A DNA stretch of 64,000 nucleotides from Arthrobacter sp. CJ23 (GTDB lineage Bacteria; Actinomycetota; Actinomycetes; Actinomycetales; Micrococcaceae), in contig NZ_CP102950.1 in assembly GCF_024741795.1 (NCBI RefSeq), forward strand, positions 1,488,001 to 1,552,000, read 5' to 3'. Both the position numbers and the translations under genes were made by a program. Under the pieces are notes generated by a model. The model worked only from the letters and a program-made list of their open reading frames with translations. It did no database searches and was not told where the DNA came from. Below are positions 62,204 through 64,000 of this stretch, in pieces; the stretch's first letter is position 1, and every line of letters starts with the position of its first letter.

Positions 62204-62751
62204 CGGCGCCGGAAGCACTGCAACCGGAACAGCAGCCTCTGCCACAGCAGCGAGTGATCGAACAGCGCGGCCTGTACTTCGACGAGCTCGAGGAAGGCGT
62301 GGTCTACGCCCACCGCCCCGGCCGTACCGTCACCGAAACGGACAATGTCCTGTTCACCACCATGACCATGAATACCCAGGCCCTGCACTTGGACGCCGCC
62401 TGGAGCGCCGGCCAGCCCTTCGGCCAGCGGCTGATGAACTCCATGTTCACGCTCGCCACATTGGTGGGGCAGTCCGTGCCCCAGCTGACCCAGGGCACCA
62501 TCATCGCCCAGCTGGGACTGGAGAGCGTCACGTTCCCGCACCCGCTCTACCACGGCGATACGCTGTACACGGAGACGGTGGTCACCGGGAAGCGGGCTTC
62601 GGAATCGCGTCCCGGCCAGGGCATCGTGACCATGCAGCACACCGGGCGGAACCAGCACGGGGATGTGGTGGCGCTGGCCACCAGGAAATGCCTCATGTGG
62701 ATGAAGGACGCCCACCAGGCCTCGGCGGCCGCCCCGCGCGAGACCAACTAG
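62200..62751 (+). CDS. MaoC-family hydratase (Rv2499c-like)
   Basis: 183 residues. A single hot-dog fold with [42 protein letters not shown] as the hydratase-2-like start; the Asp and His of [12 protein letters not shown] are the candidate catalytic pair. In Mtb the counterpart Rv2499c is described as an itaconyl-CoA hydratase in the same operon as Rv2498c. Here it may hydrate 3-methylglutaconyl-CoA and/or itaconyl-CoA. It is coupled to scoB and followed by the CitE-like gene. Confidence 0.88.
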   Translation: MTAPEALQPEQQPLPQQRVIEQRGLYFDELEEGVVYAHRPGRTVTETDNVLFTTMTMNTQALHLDAAWSAGQPFGQRLMNSMFTLATLVGQSVPQLTQGTIIAQLGLESVTFPHPLYHGDTLYTETVVTGKRASESRPGQGIVTMQHTGRNQHGDVVALATRKCLMWMKDAHQASAAAPRETN

Positions 62752-62785
62752 ACACCATCACAGACACAACATTCAAGGATCCGCG

Positions 62786-63655
62786 ATGCCTCCCTCTGAG
62801 CCCGATACCGCCTTCACCGAGGCGGCATTCACCATGGGCCCCGCCCTGCTCTTTTGCCCCGCGGACCGGCCCGAGCGCTTTGGCAAAGCAGCCGGGCGCT
62901 CCGACGCCGTCATCCTGGACCTCGAGGACGCCGTCGCGCCGGCGGACAAGCAGCGGGCGCGCGGCGCCATCCTCGCGCAGGTGGGATCGGAGGGGGAGGC
63001 CGCCGAACTGGATCCCAGCCGCACCATCGTCCGGGTCAACCCGGCAGGCACGGAGGACTTCGCCAAGGACCTGCACTGCCTCGCGCACACCCCGTACCGC
63101 ACCGTGATGCTCGCCAAGGCCGAAAGCGCCGCGCAGCTGAAGCAACTCGAAGGCTACCGGGTGGTTGCCCTGTGCGAAACGGCCAAAGGCATCGTCAACG
63201 CGGCCGCCATCGCGGCCGAGCCGAACGTCGTCGCCCTGATGTGGGGAGCGGAGGACCTGATCGCCTCGCTGGGCGGAACGTCCAGCAGGACCGACGACGG
63301 CGGGTACCGTGCCGTCGCGCTGAACGCCCGTTCCGCCGTCCTCCTGGCGGCGAAGGCCGCCGGCAAGGAGGCCGTGGACGCCGTCTACGTCAACATCCCC
63401 GATCTTGAAGGATTGGCGGCCGAATCCCGCGACGCCGTGGCGAGCGGCTTCGGCGTCAAGGCCTGCATCCACCCGAACCAGGTGGCGGTGGTCCGCGAGG
63501 CCTATGCTCCTTCCGCTGAGGCCGTGGCCGGGGCCCGGGAGCTCCTTGACGTGGCCGCAGCGGCGGGCAGCGGGGTCTTCCAGTTCAAGGGCAAGATGAT
63601 CGACGGCCCCATCCTCAAGCACGCCGAGGCAACCCTGCGCCGGGCAGGCCGTTAG
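62786..63655 (+). CDS. CitE-like acyl-CoA lyase (Rv2498c-like)
   Basis: 289 residues, TIM-barrel of the HpcH/HpaI/CitE superfamily: VILDLEDAVAPADKQRAR (Mg and acid residues), CETAKGIVNAAAI and LMWGAEDLIASLGG. The citrate lyase alpha and gamma subunits are absent, so it is a stand-alone lyase. Mtb Rv2498c cleaves (S)-citramalyl-CoA and (R)-HMG-CoA, uniting itaconate breakdown with leucine degradation. The same role is inferred here because no canonical HMG-CoA lyase is in the cluster. It overlaps the convergent oxidoreductase gene by 4 bp. Confidence 0.9.
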   Translation: MPPSEPDTAFTEAAFTMGPALLFCPADRPERFGKAAGRSDAVILDLEDAVAPADKQRARGAILAQVGSEGEAAELDPSRTIVRVNPAGTEDFAKDLHCLAHTPYRTVMLAKAESAAQLKQLEGYRVVALCETAKGIVNAAAIAAEPNVVALMWGAEDLIASLGGTSSRTDDGGYRAVALNARSAVLLAAKAAGKEAVDAVYVNIPDLEGLAAESRDAVASGFGVKACIHPNQVAVVREAYAPSAEAVAGARELLDVAAAAGSGVFQFKGKMIDGPILKHAEATLRRAGR

Positions 63656-64000
63656 GCCCGCACGGTTTCGGCCACGGTTGCCAGCTCCACCAAGGCCGGC
63701 CGCGCGGCCGTGCTCTTAATGGCTATTGACTGGCCGCTCTTCGCGGATTCGAGCACCGACTCCATGACCTCCAGGGCGTGGAAGGCCAGTTCGCCGCCGG
63801 CGCGTGGCTCCTGCCCGGCCGGAGTGGCTGCGAGGTCGGCGATGCCAAAGCCCCTTCCGGAGTCAACATAGCCGGCAGAGACGGGGAGCGTCTCCCAATC
63901 CTGGGCGCCGAGCGCAAAGAGCTGCACGTCGCCGTCGAAATGGTTGGGATCCGGCACAATGAGCGAGCCGGACTCCCCGTGGATCTCGATGTTGGGGCTC
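63652..64000 (-). CDS. Gfo/Idh/MocA-family oxidoreductase (5' end missing)
   Basis: Only about 115 C-terminal residues are in the window; the frame is open through base 64000. SPNIEIHGESGSLIVPDPNHFDGDVQLFALG and the ending FHALEVMESVLESAKSGQSIAIKSTAARP are typical of the C-terminal domain of this NAD(P)-dependent sugar/inositol dehydrogenase family. The N-terminal Rossmann domain lies outside. The substrate cannot be assigned. It is convergent with and overlaps the lyase gene. Confidence 0.8.
   Translation of the reverse strand, partial: SPNIEIHGESGSLIVPDPNHFDGDVQLFALGAQDWETLPVSAGYVDSGRGFGIADLAATPAGQEPRAGGELAFHALEVMESVLESAKSGQSIAIKSTAARPALVELATVAETVRA

Overview
The window is one contig of chromosomal DNA from a high-GC actinobacterium. 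Strong G/C bias at third codon positions, GTG/TTG starts, a SAM-IV type riboswitch, a single-chain glycyl-tRNA synthetase, the dusB-dgt-dnaG-tRNA-Asn order, DUF222/HNH proteins and the Rv2506-Rv2495c-like branched-chain catabolic locus all point to Actinobacteria. My inference, made without a database search, is a Micrococcaceae soil bacterium of the Arthrobacter/Pseudarthrobacter type. No phage, IS element, CRISPR array, rRNA operon or plasmid function was seen.

Layout. 1-4.1 kb: a phosphosugar catabolic operon (SIS isomerase, ROK kinase, PfkB kinase, class II aldolase, DeoR regulator). 4.1-6.4 kb: phosphatase, CPBP protein and VOC protein. 6.6-9.4 kb: methionine biosynthesis, metY then metX, the latter behind a SAM-IV riboswitch. 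9.5-20 kb: housekeeping genes (AlkZ-like protein, SGNH hydrolase, esterase, S4 protein, transporter, glycyl-tRNA synthetase, YibE/F, kinase, dusB). 20.1-24 kb: dgt, dnaG and two near-identical tRNA-Asn genes. 24-30 kb: MFS exporter with a coupled mini-protein, holin-like protein, phospholipid synthase, transporter, glycosyltransferase and a CAT-anticodon tRNA. 30.3-31.4 kb: an AT-richer islet with one unrecognised membrane protein. 31.4-35.2 kb: glutaryl-CoA-type dehydrogenase, DUF222/HNH protein and M23 protein. 35.4-40.6 kb: rpsB-tsf-pyrH-frr-cdsA-DivIVA. 40.6-47.3 kb: a LytS/LytTR two-component system flanked by two copies of a small membrane protein plus SSS symporter module. 47.4-50.3 kb: PHP protein and small membrane proteins. 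50.4-63.7 kb: a branched-chain amino acid (leucine) degradation locus. The window ends in a truncated Gfo/Idh/MocA oxidoreductase.

How it works together. The 50.4-63.7 kb locus encodes a nearly complete route from branched 2-oxoacids to acetoacetate and acetyl-CoA: E1alpha, E1beta and E2 of the branched-chain dehydrogenase, an acyl-CoA dehydrogenase, methylcrotonyl-CoA carboxylase, a MaoC-type hydratase, a CitE-like lyase and a two-subunit CoA-transferase. An Lrp/AsnC protein and a TetR protein are divergently placed at the two promoters, each facing inverted repeats that look like operators. E3, an enoyl-CoA hydratase of the crotonase type and a canonical HMG-CoA lyase are absent; by analogy with Mycobacterium tuberculosis Rv2499c/Rv2498c, the MaoC and CitE-like proteins probably supply the hydratase and lyase steps and may also degrade itaconate.

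The observations most worth following are: two 26-bp-arm palindromes in convergent intergenic gaps; a shared 16-bp palindrome (GTTACTCRTCAGTAAC) at two unlinked promoters, which resembles in half-site geometry the paired sites at the TetR/accD1 promoter; the islet membrane protein with a Gly-rich segment next to the CAT tRNA; a DivIVA-family protein built from four short repeats; and a CRP/GlxR-like site upstream of the second symporter module.
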